From Asterionellopsis glacialis (Eukaryota > Bacillariophyta > Plagiogrammaphyceae > Rhaphoneidales > Asterionellopsidaceae), in contig WKLE02000484.1 of the NCBI GenBank assembly GCA_014885115.2, forward strand, positions 12,857 through 38,210: 25,354 nt of DNA, given 5' to 3'. Positions 9,863-19,469 of this stretch are shown here, one piece after another. The notes below the pieces were generated by a model. It saw only the letters and a list, made by a program, of their open reading frames with translations, was not told the origin of the DNA and ran no database searches. How positions within the stretch are numbered: position 1 is the stretch's first letter; each line of letters opens with the position of its first letter. The position numbers and the translations under genes were made by a program.

Positions 9863-10318
9863 ATGTCAGCAAACGAGAATGCTGCTGACTCTGCAGCTGC
9901 CTCTGAAATGCCTGCTAGTTCTACTTCTGACGAACGCATGATGCCTGAAGGAGCGTCGTCATTCGAAGAAGAACGTAAACTTGCGTTGGAAAAGTAAGAT
10001 TTTTGCATCACCAAGAAATCGCTGGACTCATTTCAAAGTAACTCACTTATTGTCTGTACATGTACTTCCTCTTGATATTTCTACTCGTTCTTTTTCATGT
10101 TTTAAAGCATGGAAAAAAGTCTCACAGAAGTTATTCAAAAAATGTCAAAAGCAGATCAAAATCTTCAAGCTCTATCAAACAACAATAATGATATCAAAAG
10201 TGTATCTGAATTGTGGCATGAAGTTTTCTCTTCCGAAAAGCCAAAAAAATCATCCGATGCTTCTTCTAATCAACAACCAGTACGGAAAACATCCCTGTCA
10301 TTGAATTGGCCTCGATGA
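9863..10318 (+). CDS. DAD1: DASH/Dam1 complex subunit Dad1 (two exons)
   Basis: I read this as join(9863..9993,10108..10318), 113 aa. Exon 1 is an Ala/Ser/Glu-rich leader ending in SSFEEERKLALE. A 114-nt intron (GTAAGA to TTTAAAG) splits an Asn codon, and exon 2 continues with MEKSLTEVIQKMSKADQNLQ. The joined segment 34-84, from FEEER to SVSELWHEVF, matches the short Dad1 domain: an F..(E/Q)R start, a heptad-like helix and the characteristic SVS(E/D)LW near its end. The tail is Ser/Lys-rich. Dad1 is a subunit of the ring-forming DASH/Dam1 complex that couples kinetochores to microtubule plus ends in fungi. Without splicing the frame stops at TAA just after the donor, so the intron is required. 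The family call rests on the short motif and overall size; no other DASH gene is in the window. Confidence 0.75.
9994..10107 (+). other. Intron, 114 nt, phase 2
   Basis: It starts GTAAGA directly after exon 1 of the Dad1 gene and ends TTTTAAAG after a T-rich tract. Removing it joins two halves of one conserved Dad1 domain; leaving it in gives an immediate in-frame TAA. Length agrees with the other two introns in the window. Confidence 0.8.
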
Positions 10319-10515
10319 GAGTATTTTAGAACTTTACATTGTCTTTAGTTATGATTGCTATTAATATTTAGAAAAAGGGGAGAAAATCTAGAATATGAGA
10401 TTCTTTGATAATAAATACAAGTTGTTGTATCTTTGTAAATTTTTAAAATCATTCCATTGTTTCTTGGTTGATTTGGTGCATTCTCTCTTTACCTTCGGTT
10501 CACCAGGCTTTGCAA

Positions 10516-10676
10516 CCCCCCCCCCNNNNNNNNNNNNNNNNNNNNNNNNNNNNNNNNNNNNNNNNNNNNNNNNNNNNNNNNNNNNNNNNNNNNNNNNNNN
10601 NNNNNNNNNNNNNNNNNNNNNNNNNNNNNNNNNNNNNNNNNNNNNNNNNNNNNNNNNNNNNNNNNNNNNNNNNNNN
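10516..10676. other. Ten-C run followed by an assembly gap
   Basis: Ten consecutive C residues (10516-10525) run directly into 151 unknown bases (10526-10676). The gap lies between the 3' ends of the convergent Dad1 and Nop4-type genes, so it probably interrupts only UTR or spacer. A homopolymer at a contig edge suggests a sequencing or assembly stop. The true length of the missing segment is unknown. Confidence 0.95.
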
Positions 10677-10762
10677 ATAGCTCATTAGAATTCGAAGTAC
10701 ACTTTTGAATTTAGATTTATTTTGCTAATGAAAATCGGGCAGTCTCTATAATAAATTAGGAT

Positions 10763-12686
10763 TTAATCATACCAACGCTTCTTGCTTGATTTGGTCAATG
10801 CCTTGTTCACCGCCGGTTCGACAGTCTTGGTAGATGCCCCCTCGAATGCAGCCGTATACTTTCGAACCATCTGTTCAAAGTCTTGTTCTTCTTTATCAAC
10901 CTTTCGTTGTTTCTTGGGTGGTTTTACTGATTTCATCATCTTCTTTTGCTGCATTTCACGCTTCTTACTCTCTTTATCAACAACAGCACTCTTGTTTGAT
11001 GTTTCCTTGTCGTCAGTTACTATGGCCGAATCTTCACCACCACTTTCACGCTGTTTGCGTTTACGTTCTCTTTGCTTTTGACCACGGCTCTTTTTCGATT
11101 CTGTCTTCTTATCCGATTCTTCTGACTTTTTCTTAGCCTTATGTTCCAACTTTTGTTTAATAATATTGGCTTGCTGTTGTGCCTTATGTTCTGCTTGTTT
11201 CTTGGCCTTTGCTTTATTTTCCACCTGATTCATAGAAAAGATCCAACAAAGTGGCAATGGGTGAGTTAATGATTACCTTCATTAGGGAAAACACGATCGC
11301 ATATTCCCTTCTTCCTCTATAGGATGGATTCTTACCGTGAATTCAACTATTAAACGAGGAGTTTTGATTCTTCCATCCTCTCCAACAAAATCTCCTCCAC
11401 TTCCACCAACTTTTGGATCAGCACTACCACCACCCTTTCTCTTTTTTCGTTTGGAGTTCTTTTTCATGTCAGAAGCCTTTTTGCCACCTGTTGTATATTC
11501 TTCTGAATAAAAAGGATTATTATTTAATTCACGCAAACATGCAAGTGCATGAGCATGATGTGTAAATTCAACAAACCCAAAACCACGACTTGGTGCCTTT
11601 TCTTTTTTATTGGTTGTAAAATCACGATCAATGTATAGAGAAGGGATAAATTGTTTTACATTCTTTTCATCAAAGGATGGAATGACAGGATCACTTTCAC
11701 TATCATGTGCTGCAGCCTCCTTGATACGGTGCATGATTTCACGATGTGTCATTTCACCACCAGCTCTCCAATGCGCAATTTGATCATCTTGTGATACAAG
11801 ATTTTGCTCCAATCCACGTATAGTGGCTGATACCAATAACTTTTTAAGTTGTGATTCATCTATATGCTTGGCTAAATTACGGATACTTAATCGATGTGGA
11901 TTGATGAAGAAAAGTGGAGACCGTAGCTTTGTATTCTTTTCAGCAAATGCACGTTGACGTTTTAATTGATCACTTCCAGGTAGGTTTTCCCATGCACTAT
12001 TCTGTCCATCTGCTGTTGATGGATTATCTGCAAGATTCGCAACTCGACCTTCCATTTTCAAATACAAATTACGCTTATCTTTTCCGGCCTGTTTAGTTTC
12101 TTGTTTTTCGGCTGTCAATGTTGCAGCTGTTTCCTTGGTAACTGCCATATCTACCAATAATCGACGTCCACTTAAATACAGACCTTTACCTTCACCCATA
12201 CCATGATTGTCTTTTTGTGTGACAAAGGCACCCCCATCACCACTTTCGATTGAACCAGCCGCATCCAAGGCCTTTTTAGCACTGGCATCTTTTTGAAAGG
12301 TAACAAAGGCAGTACCCTTGGCTACACCTGTTTCACGATCTTTCACAAGATATGCACTCGTAATGTATCCAAATTTGGCAAAGGTTGTGAATACATCATG
12401 ACGTGTAGCATCAAATGGAAGATTGCGTAAAAATAGTGTACATCCCTTGGAAACAGATGTTTCATCAACAATCTGTTGCTTTGCATCAGACTCGACATCG
12501 TCTTCTTCTTCTTCTTCTTCACTATCACTAGCAGTACTATCACTATCAGAATCCGAATTATCATTGTCATCTGAATCATCACCACCACTATCACTATTAG
12601 TCGAGGATGCATCACTATCGTTGTTGTCGTTATCACCATCATTTTGTTTGTTTTCTTCTTCCTCCTCCTCTTCATCATGGTCCTCA

Positions 12687-12717
<31 letters not shown>

Positions 12718-13489
12718 CTTTTTTCAAACGTTGATGTAGTAATTTAGGTGTCGAGAAATCAATAGCCACAGGTCTTTTTTTTATCAAGAGTGGTGCAGTT
12801 GCATCAACAGCCTTTTGGGCATGATGCGGTTTTTCAAAGGTGACAAACCCAAATCCACGATGTGTGGTCCCAACTTTAGGTATCGTAACTTCGACAATAG
12901 GTCCATATTCACGTTCGAGTACTTGACGTAAATGATGTTCATTGGCATAAAAACTTAAATTGCGTATAATCACACGATTGTATCGTTTCCGTTTTGCCAA
13001 TACCAAATAATCATCATTCTCATCACCAGCCTTTTGATTTTGTTGTTGTTGTTGTTGCTGCTTTGTGTCCAAATCATTATGCTTCTCCTCAGATGACAAT
13101 GATGATGATTGTTTTTCGTTCGTTTTAGTAGAAGTCGTCTTTGTTGTTGATACACCACCTTTGTTTTTATCCTTGTTGTTATCGGAAGATGCTAATTCAC
13201 AATACAATTTGTACGATTGTCCAGTACTGTCATCTACAAAGGTTGAATTATTTTGTGTTTGCGCAGCTGTTTCTGCATCTTGTTTAGATACAAATTTGAC
13301 AAATCCATATCCCAAAGTTTTGTTGTTATTGTTGTAATCCTCACTATTGTCATTGTTTCTACGAATGACGGAACATTTTTTGATAGGTCCAATATTACTA
13401 AAATGTTGTTCTAATTGAAATCTATTTAACAATGGTGGAACAAAACGAACAAAGACAGTATTGTCCGTTTTCTTTTTAAAGGATGTCAT
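10763..13489 (-). CDS. NOP4: Nop4/RBM28-type nucleolar RNA-binding protein (two exons)
   Basis: I read this as complement(join(10763..11224,11336..13489)), 871 aa. The family acts in the nucleolus in 60S ribosomal subunit assembly and rRNA processing. There are four RNA recognition motifs with visible RNP1 octamers: LGYGFVKF (about 60-67), RGFGFVTF (212-219), KGTAFVTF (393-400) and RGFGFVEF (637-644). A poly-Gln and long Asp/Glu/Ser stretch (about 260-340) separates RRM2 from RRM3. RRM4 is split by a long insertion, as is usual in this family. After RLIVEFT a 111-nt intron (GTAAGA...TCAG, phase 0) leads to VENKAKAKKQAEHKA and a strongly Lys-rich tail ending KKRWYD; this 'VEF..ENK' junction is the family's usual continuation. 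The first ATG of the frame is at 13489. The 3' end faces the Dad1 gene across the assembly gap. Confidence 0.88.
11225..11335 (-). other. Intron, 111 nt, phase 0
   Basis: On the minus strand the donor is ACG|GTAAGA and the acceptor ATCAG|GTGGAA. Reading through it adds a short tail and a stop, whereas splicing connects the RRM4 end (LIVEFT) to the Lys-rich C-terminal extension (VENKAKAK) expected for Nop4/RBM28 proteins. Confidence 0.85.
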
Positions 13490-14034
13490 GAGAGTAAAAA
13501 AGCGTAGCAACACTTGTTGGGCTTATCAATGCAGTTTGAATGCGAAAGAAGAGAAACAGAAAGATTTGGACGAGGAGAGATGAGAAGATAGGCGTCGTTT
13601 GTGGGAAAGTTGTTTTTTTTGTTTTTGTTTTTGTTCTTTTTTGGTTTCTGGTGGCCCAACAAAAAGATGGTTGGCGGCTGGGAGATGGAGAGATTCAAGA
13701 TAGGAAATGGAGAGGTCCAGCCCGTAGGGACGGGGGCAATTCAAAAACGGTTGGAGGACAAACGGACTAGTCCAAGAAGTCCGAACGAACTCGAACTGCA
13801 AGGGTTTTTGTGCGACGGATAGTTGTCTTTTTCAGTCTCTTGAACCAGGTTCTCTCTACTCTCTAAAGTGCGTACCTGGGGTACCTTTGTCATTTTTTAA
13901 TGCGCACCGAAAGGTATCTAGCAAAGTACTTACCTGGTACAACGATACGCAAGGTGCTGTAGGAGTAGGAGTCGGATCCGTAACTTGCTCATGGACGATG
14001 CATTCTAAAAAAAAGAGTGCACGAGATTATCACC
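13490..14034. other. Divergent promoter region between the Nop4-type and LRR genes
   Basis: About 545 nt separate two divergently oriented start codons, so both promoters lie here and could be shared. It contains a long T-rich tract (13610-13640), the palindrome GGACTAGTCC (13764-13773), TACCTG (13873) and the 9-mer TACCTGGTA (13931-13939). No clear TATA element was identified. Confidence 0.5.
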
Positions 14035-15168
14035 ATGACGGACAGCGGAAATCCTTCATCTTCTAGTGATGAAGACGAATGGAGCGAGGATGAGGATGAG
14101 ACTTGTTGTGATTTTGAGACTACGTGTGAAAGACTACAACAGAACGACACAACAATGAAGACATTGCTAATGGATAACTTTGAGGAACATGAACATTTTA
14201 TTGGTACCCTGGTAAAAGTTTTAAAGCACAATACATGCTTGGAGAGTTTGTGTCTCCATAATATTCCACCATACTGGGCTGACCCACTCAACTCTTTAAC
14301 TCGTATCCTAAATCAAAATTGTTCAATTACAGAATTAGAACTTGATTGTGATAACATGAATGCATATGATACTCCCGAGGAAGTCCTACGAGAACCAGAA
14401 AATCGGGATGCATTATGTAATTTTGCAAAGGCTCTTGGTTCTATCGAATGCAATATAAAATTATTTCAATTTACTGGTTATGGTAAAGAATGGACCAATA
14501 TTATTATTCAAAAAGGGCTCGTTCCTTCCATTTCTGATAAGACAAACTTTTCATTGGAAAAGTTGGATTTAAGTCGAAATGCTATTGGTGATGAAGAAGT
14601 AGATGTACTCAGCAGAATTCTGCAAGTCAACAAGACTCTTAAAAAATTAATTCTTTCTGGTAACCAAATCACAAGTGTAGGAGTGCAGAATCTTTGTACT
14701 TTACTTGAAACGAATCAGCAACATACCAAGGTCAAATTACTCGACTTGACTTCTAACCCTATTGACTTTGATGGTATGTTTGCAATTGCCAACTTGATGG
14801 AAACTACCGAGAACCATGGTAGTACAAGCAACGGCAAACGCAAACGCGAGTGCAAACCCATTGCCAATAACAATAACAACAACAACAACAATGACTCCAA
14901 GATTGTCGTGGAAAGTGATTATTGTCAAATTACTGTGGGAAAACCGATTGTCACCAAAAGAATATCAAAAGCACTACCTGTCATGGATGCCATGACAAAG
15001 ATTTTTATTAAACAAAAAGATATTCCTGTAGCTCTTTGGCCACATATTTTAGCATACTGGAAAAAAGGGAAAAAATTGGATGGTTACACATGGATGCAGA
15101 ATTACTTTTCACAACTTGATCTCGTATATTTCTTGGTCCAGTCAAAACCTGATTTATTCAATAAATAG
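14035..15168 (+). CDS. Leucine-rich-repeat (ribonuclease-inhibitor-like) protein
   Basis: A 377-aa protein starting at the ATG at 14035. An acidic Ser/Asp/Glu N-terminus (about 4-25) is followed by LRRs of the RI type: NTCLESLCLHNI (about 66-77), CSITELELD (96-104), SLEKLDLSRNAIGDEEVDVL (173-192), TLKKLILSGNQITSVGVQNL (201-220) and VKLLDLTSNPIDFDGM (233-248). A basic patch KRKREC and a run of nine Asn follow, then a conserved-looking end containing IPVALWPHILAYW. Such repeats form a curved protein-binding surface; the partner is unknown. There is no signal peptide, membrane segment or enzyme domain, so a cytosolic or nuclear adaptor is the likely role. Similar LRR proteins with a 'LWPHIL' C-terminus are, to my knowledge, common in diatoms, but I cannot name an orthologue. 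Confidence 0.8.
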   Translation: MTDSGNPSSSSDEDEWSEDEDETCCDFETTCERLQQNDTTMKTLLMDNFEEHEHFIGTLVKVLKHNTCLESLCLHNIPPYWADPLNSLTRILNQNCSITELELDCDNMNAYDTPEEVLREPENRDALCNFAKALGSIECNIKLFQFTGYGKEWTNIIIQKGLVPSISDKTNFSLEKLDLSRNAIGDEEVDVLSRILQVNKTLKKLILSGNQITSVGVQNLCTLLETNQQHTKVKLLDLTSNPIDFDGMFAIANLMETTENHGSTSNGKRKRECKPIANNNNNNNNNDSKIVVESDYCQITVGKPIVTKRISKALPVMDAMTKIFIKQKDIPVALWPHILAYWKKGKKLDGYTWMQNYFSQLDLVYFLVQSKPDLFNK

Positions 15169-15777
15169 TATAGATTGGAATCACGCTGTACTGTTTACAA
15201 TTGTAATCCACTCCTAGGGAATTTAACGATAATATATATATAAAGATTCTTTTTAAAAATCTTTGTCCAAAAACACTACCTACATTTGATACTATTTTTT
15301 ACGACACTCTTGTAAGTATTGTGCGTGCTCTCGTTTCATATCTTTACAGCTTTTTTTTTGTGTGATCAACTTTCAATTAAAACTGGAGAGAGAGGCACAC
15401 GTGAGAAAGCAAGCAAGGGTGCCATATCAATGATGCTTCCCGTTTCTTTAAAATAACATTTTAAAATAACAAGATTTTTTTATAGCAAGCAAGTGTATTG
15501 AAGGAAGACGAACAGGAAAACAGGTGCCATTGCACGTATGTTTCTCAGGTACTAAAATCTTGAAACGAGAACATACTTGCAATATTACTACCAGACTAAC
15601 AAATATTTATAAAAAATTTTATTATAAAAACCAACTTTAAATTTACTTCATTCAACTTCTTTGAAACTTTTTTTAAAAGATAATGGTTTTGCATCACCAT
15701 TCAAGGAATAATTTTTCATTCACTACCAATTCAAGTAATAGTTTCTCAAGTCGTCACTACTTACACAACTTTAATTA
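15169..15777. other. Spacer between convergent genes
   Basis: This holds the 3' ends of the LRR gene and of member C. It is very AT-rich. There is a small hairpin with arms AAAGATT (15242-15248) and AATCTTT (15258-15264) shortly after the LRR stop, which may be part of its 3' UTR, and a tandem TTTAAAATAACA pair near 15447-15470. No gene is supported. Confidence 0.5.
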
Positions 15778-16467
15778 TCAAGAAATATTTCGCGTCGGCG
15801 GACGCATACTAGGTTGGACAAGTCCATGAGACTCCCTACGACTTTTAGATGACTTGACAGGTTTCCTTCCAGATATTTCACTTGAAGCTTCTCGTACCAT
15901 TTCTAACGGAGTACCATGATGTGCAGCAGTACCACTTTTAAATCCACCAACCATGGCATGATCGACAGGGAAGGCTGAATCATTCCGAGATTTCGGTTTG
16001 GATGACGATACTCCTGCTGCTGGCCCCTCATTGAGATGATCAGGTGTATTAAGATTCATTAATTTTAAATCATCACCATGTGCAACTTCAGTTCCTGTTG
16101 CTGTTATTTTATGGTTAACAAGGCTTGCACCGACACCAGCGATACGTACATCTGCTTGACGTTTGGATACCTTCCTTTCTGCTTTGGTAGGAACTCGAAC
16201 TTTAACATCTGTCCATTCTGTATCTTCGTCAGTAACATCAGGAATCTTATTCTCTTGAACTCCCCCCGGAATGGTTTCTTCTCCCGACTTCTTCATCATT
16301 GCCTTTGGCTCGTCTGCATCAGCAACAGTTGGGTGTTCAGCTGTCTTACCTGTATCAGGACGTTTATCAAATAATGATAGTTCATCTGGCCATAGTTGTT
16401 TTTCTAATGGAATATTTTTATCCCAATCATGTTGGACAGGAACACCTTTACTGCCAGAACAGCCCAT
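15778..16467 (-). CDS. Small lipid-anchored family protein, member C
   Basis: A 229-aa intronless protein of unknown function. The start is the ATG at 16467, the first in the open frame, which gives MGCSGSKGVPVQ, a textbook N-myristoylation context with Cys3 available for palmitoylation. Next come a Trp and the family module IPLEKQLWPDELSLFDKRP (about 19-37), then EHPTVADAD (44-52) shared with member A. The middle is hydrophilic and variable. The C-terminus SRRESHGLVQP, then RPPTRNIS, is nearly identical to member A and diverged in member B. The conserved RRES fits basophilic kinases such as PKA or AGC kinases. It lies about 9 kb from member B on the same strand, with unrelated genes in between, so the family is dispersed locally rather than in one array. 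Membrane anchoring is inferred from the N-terminus alone. Confidence 0.8.
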   Translation of the reverse strand: MGCSGSKGVPVQHDWDKNIPLEKQLWPDELSLFDKRPDTGKTAEHPTVADADEPKAMMKKSGEETIPGGVQENKIPDVTDEDTEWTDVKVRVPTKAERKVSKRQADVRIAGVGASLVNHKITATGTEVAHGDDLKLMNLNTPDHLNEGPAAGVSSSKPKSRNDSAFPVDHAMVGGFKSGTAAHHGTPLEMVREASSEISGRKPVKSSKSRRESHGLVQPSMRPPTRNIS

Positions 16468-17723
16468 AGTTCGTCTGCTTTTCTTGCTTTTTCCGGAAAA
16501 GACACCGCGGATGAAAAGTTCCAAAGAAAATGACAAGGAAGAGCGATTTCGTTTGAATCCTCGTCCAACAAAAGACCACGAATTGAGATAGAACTCTCAC
16601 AACTCAAGGAATCACTCTCTGCGCGACCTGAAACTGATATTAAATACGACACTGGCAAAAAAGCCCAGATCTGCAAGGTAGGAACGCGACAACACAGGAT
16701 CCTTATCGCCACCAATCAAGAAAATGCTATTATTACTTCTTACGTATTTCTACTGTAACAGCTGTACAAGTATTCTACGTAGGTACTGTACGTCCCCGGA
16801 TTTCTGTGACCTCGATGTCAAGTCAAGACAAGAATGATCGTGATACGATAATACGAGTCCACCGCCAGGTAGTTTCAATGGAGACATGTAAATTTACCAT
16901 TTAGGAGCCTACGAAGAACATCTTATGTAAAGCCTACACTGTACTTGTATGAAGAAACCGTACTCTTTCATTAATACTCTCTCATTTTGATAACGATATT
17001 ATTCCAGAATAAAATATTTAACGTCATGCATTTTACCAGAGATAAGCCCTTTATTAATTAGTTGTGTAGGTATGTAGGAATTCTTGATTTCATTTTATTG
17101 TGCTTAGTGCAGTACACACTCTGTTTATATAGGACTAGTATCTAAAAGTCATATTCACTACTTTAGATACTACTAGTCACCTCTTCATTTTCAGACTCAT
17201 CTATGTTCCGCTTGCTTACGAATCAAAAATATTTATATAAAAGGCCTATTCGATATTCTTATAAATGAAAGATTCTGAAATATCTAGCTAAAATTCGCAT
17301 CTATTACGATTTTGAGATTAAAATCTAGGAATCTACATAAATAATATACGTACATGTCGCATTGTACAACGTAGTCACTGCTCTACATTAATACCTGTTA
17401 CCAGGTAAGTCCCAGATGCACAGACAAGAGTCCTACCGGTATTAATACCAGTATATGATAAACGCACTACCAGCTCCATCAAGAGCAGAGCGAGCGAGCT
17501 GAGCCACAACACAATGGACGATATATAAAATCGAGAATCTTTTTTTTGTAGTTAGCATGCAGTGAGAGAAACAAAATCTAAAAAATGATAAGCCGCCCTC
17601 CTTGCCTTCTCGTTTTTTTTTATACACAGAAAACAAATAGACTTGTTGTTTCGAGTTTACTGCACAAGAGCATCAGAAAACGAGTGATGCTACCAATCAC
17701 TGTCATCCTTTGAATACAAAACA
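16468..17723. other. Intergenic region between divergent genes
   Basis: About 1.26 kb holding the promoter of member C and of the bestrophin-family gene. It contains the imperfect inverted repeat at 17133-17178, the 9-mer TACCAGGTA at 17399-17407 and the palindrome GGTATTAATACC near 17439. No gene is supported; a tRNA-like stretch near 17440-17545 was rejected. Confidence 0.5.
17133..17178. repeat. Imperfect inverted repeat
   Basis: GACTAGTATCTAAA (17133-17146) pairs with TTTAGATACTACTAGTC (17162-17178), with a 3-nt bulge (ACT) in the right arm and a 15-nt loop. It is intergenic and of unknown function. Confidence 0.75.
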
Positions 17724-19190
17724 ATGTTTAAAAATAAAGCAACAGAAGATATGTCCAACGAACAATTGGAGAATAAAAATACTCACAAGGTTGTTCCTGT
17801 GTCCGAAATGTCTGCATTTGGTTGTAAGCATAGTGATGGGACTATCAAAATATCACAACCCACGCTTGAAAAAAGTGATGGGCCTCTGAGTAGTTCAAAT
17901 TGGTTTTCAAAGAAAAGATCCTATAGTAATACCAACAACAAGGATAGTGGCGACACTACTACGACTACTTTTTCCAAGCATACGAAACAACAACACAACA
18001 GCAGTACCGACAAAAAGAAAAAGGTTCAAGTTATTCTTCATCAATCAGTAATTGAATCATCCAAACGTGGCCTGATTGATAAAAGCATAGTTGGATCAGA
18101 ATCATTTCATGAACAAATATTAAAAGAAGAAACACGTCCAACATACATTACTTATCAATTCGATCCATGTCATAAATGGTGGGATCCACCCTTCAGTGTT
18201 ACAATCAAGAAATTCTGTTTTTCATGTTTCTTTGGAATGTAGCTGTATCTCTTGTAGCTCGATACACATAATTCTGTGGTGATTATGACAACAAAGATGA
18301 CGACGGCAGCGTCGAAGAAGAAGAAAGGCACATGTTTTGTTCTCAACAATGGGTCACCAATTCCAACGCACTCGTTAAAACATTATCGCTGTGTTTATTC
18401 CTTTTGCTTGCATTCCGAGCGAATCAAATCCTATAATAGATATTGGTCTGGACGTGAACACTGGGGACGATTGATATGCGCGTGTCGTGAATTAGCTAGA
18501 CATATCTGTTATACCATTGAAAGACCATCTTTAGAACTATTTTCCCCGGAAGGCTCACAAGACGATGACGACGTCTGGACATCATGGGAAGAAGATATGA
18601 ATAGTAGACGTCGTGCCATAAGTTTTATAGTTGGATTTGCATGCACATGTAAATTACATTTACGTGATCAACGGAATGTATTTCCAGATCCAGAAACTAT
18701 GTTGAGTAAACAAGATATGATGAATATTGAAATATCAAACATGATGCCATTATTTTCTGCAGATGTGCTTCATCATTATATTATGGATCAAGTCTCCAAG
18801 GGTCATTTATCAGATTATCAATCTGGCATCATGATGAAAAGCGGTCTATCTGTCATGGTGGATGCTCTTGGGAATATGGAACGCATTCGAAAGACACCGA
18901 TACCTTTGTCGTATGCATTGCAACTACGATTCTTTATCATTGTATGGTTAGTGTTGTATCCTATGCATGTCGTGGGATATTTTGGATGGTACTCAATATT
19001 GATTGCAACTGTTGTTGATTTTGCAACTTTGGGTGTAGAAGCCATGGCATGTGAAATTGAAAATCCATTTGGTATAAAACGTAATAATATTGATATGACA
19101 GATATATGCAAATCCATCAAGAAAAATGTCATGGAAATATTGGACAGAGCTGAAAGCAGCCAATATCCTCATGTCATGAACCCCATTTAA
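17724..19190 (+). pseudogene. Bestrophin-family anion channel gene with a frame-disrupted membrane region
   Basis: Bestrophins are pentameric membrane anion channels; diatom and chloroplast relatives act in thylakoid ion balance or bicarbonate supply. Downstream of 18429 the frame is intact for about 250 codons and carries family landmarks: SYNRYWSGREHWGRL, RRRAISFIVGFACTCKLHLR, TPIPLSYALQLRFF and FGWYSILIATVVDF..GVEAMACEIENPFG. Upstream, 17724 to about 18211 encodes a hydrophilic N-terminal extension ending in WWDPPFSVTIKK in that same frame. The first two membrane segments lie in another frame: ILFFMFLWNVAVSLVARYT (18212-18268) and TLSLCLFLLLAFRANQ (about 18380-18427). The loop between them (KKKKGTCFVLNNGSPIPTHS) fits the main frame. 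Three or four single-base shifts at short A runs would reconcile the parts. A 71-nt intron (18239-18309) removes the stops but destroys the first membrane segment and leaves a later shift. Sequence error, decay or unusual expression cannot be separated here. Confidence 0.75.
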
Positions 19191-19469
19191 AAATGCAACA
19201 TTTACCATCAACAGCAACAACAGATACCAGCGACTCTAGTATGTACGAAGAGTACAGAATCATGTCAGTCCAAAGGGAGTGGGTGTGACATGAAATATTA
19301 TTTGAATATATAGCTCTTTTGCTTATTTTGCTTATTTTGCATTTAATCCATACCTAATAAATTCTTTTCTTGGGAAGCATTCTGATTTATAATAATGCTT
19401 GAACCGTCATATCATTTCGACGGTAAAGTCGTATAGACACAGTTCCTTTCATTTTATCAATGCAATAGT

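Noticed and set aside
12423..12734. Ser-rich + strand frame of 103 codons
   Set aside because: It is the antisense shadow of the Asp/Glu/Ser-rich stretch of the Nop4-type protein.
13926..13965. Resemblance to the 5' end of U1 snRNA (ACTTACCTGG followed by CGCAAGGTG)
   Set aside because: No Sm site and no matching stem-loops follow; the first part is one of several TACCTGGTA copies in the window.
17440..17545. tRNA-like words on the minus strand (AGCTGGTAGTGCG resembling an A box)
   Set aside because: No T-arm GGTTCGA-type B box, no 7-bp acceptor pairing and no consistent anticodon arm.
18239..18309. A 71-nt GT-AG intron to explain the bestrophin frame change
   Set aside because: It removes the in-frame stops but deletes most of the clear first membrane segment, is shorter than the other three introns, and still leaves an unexplained shift near 18426.
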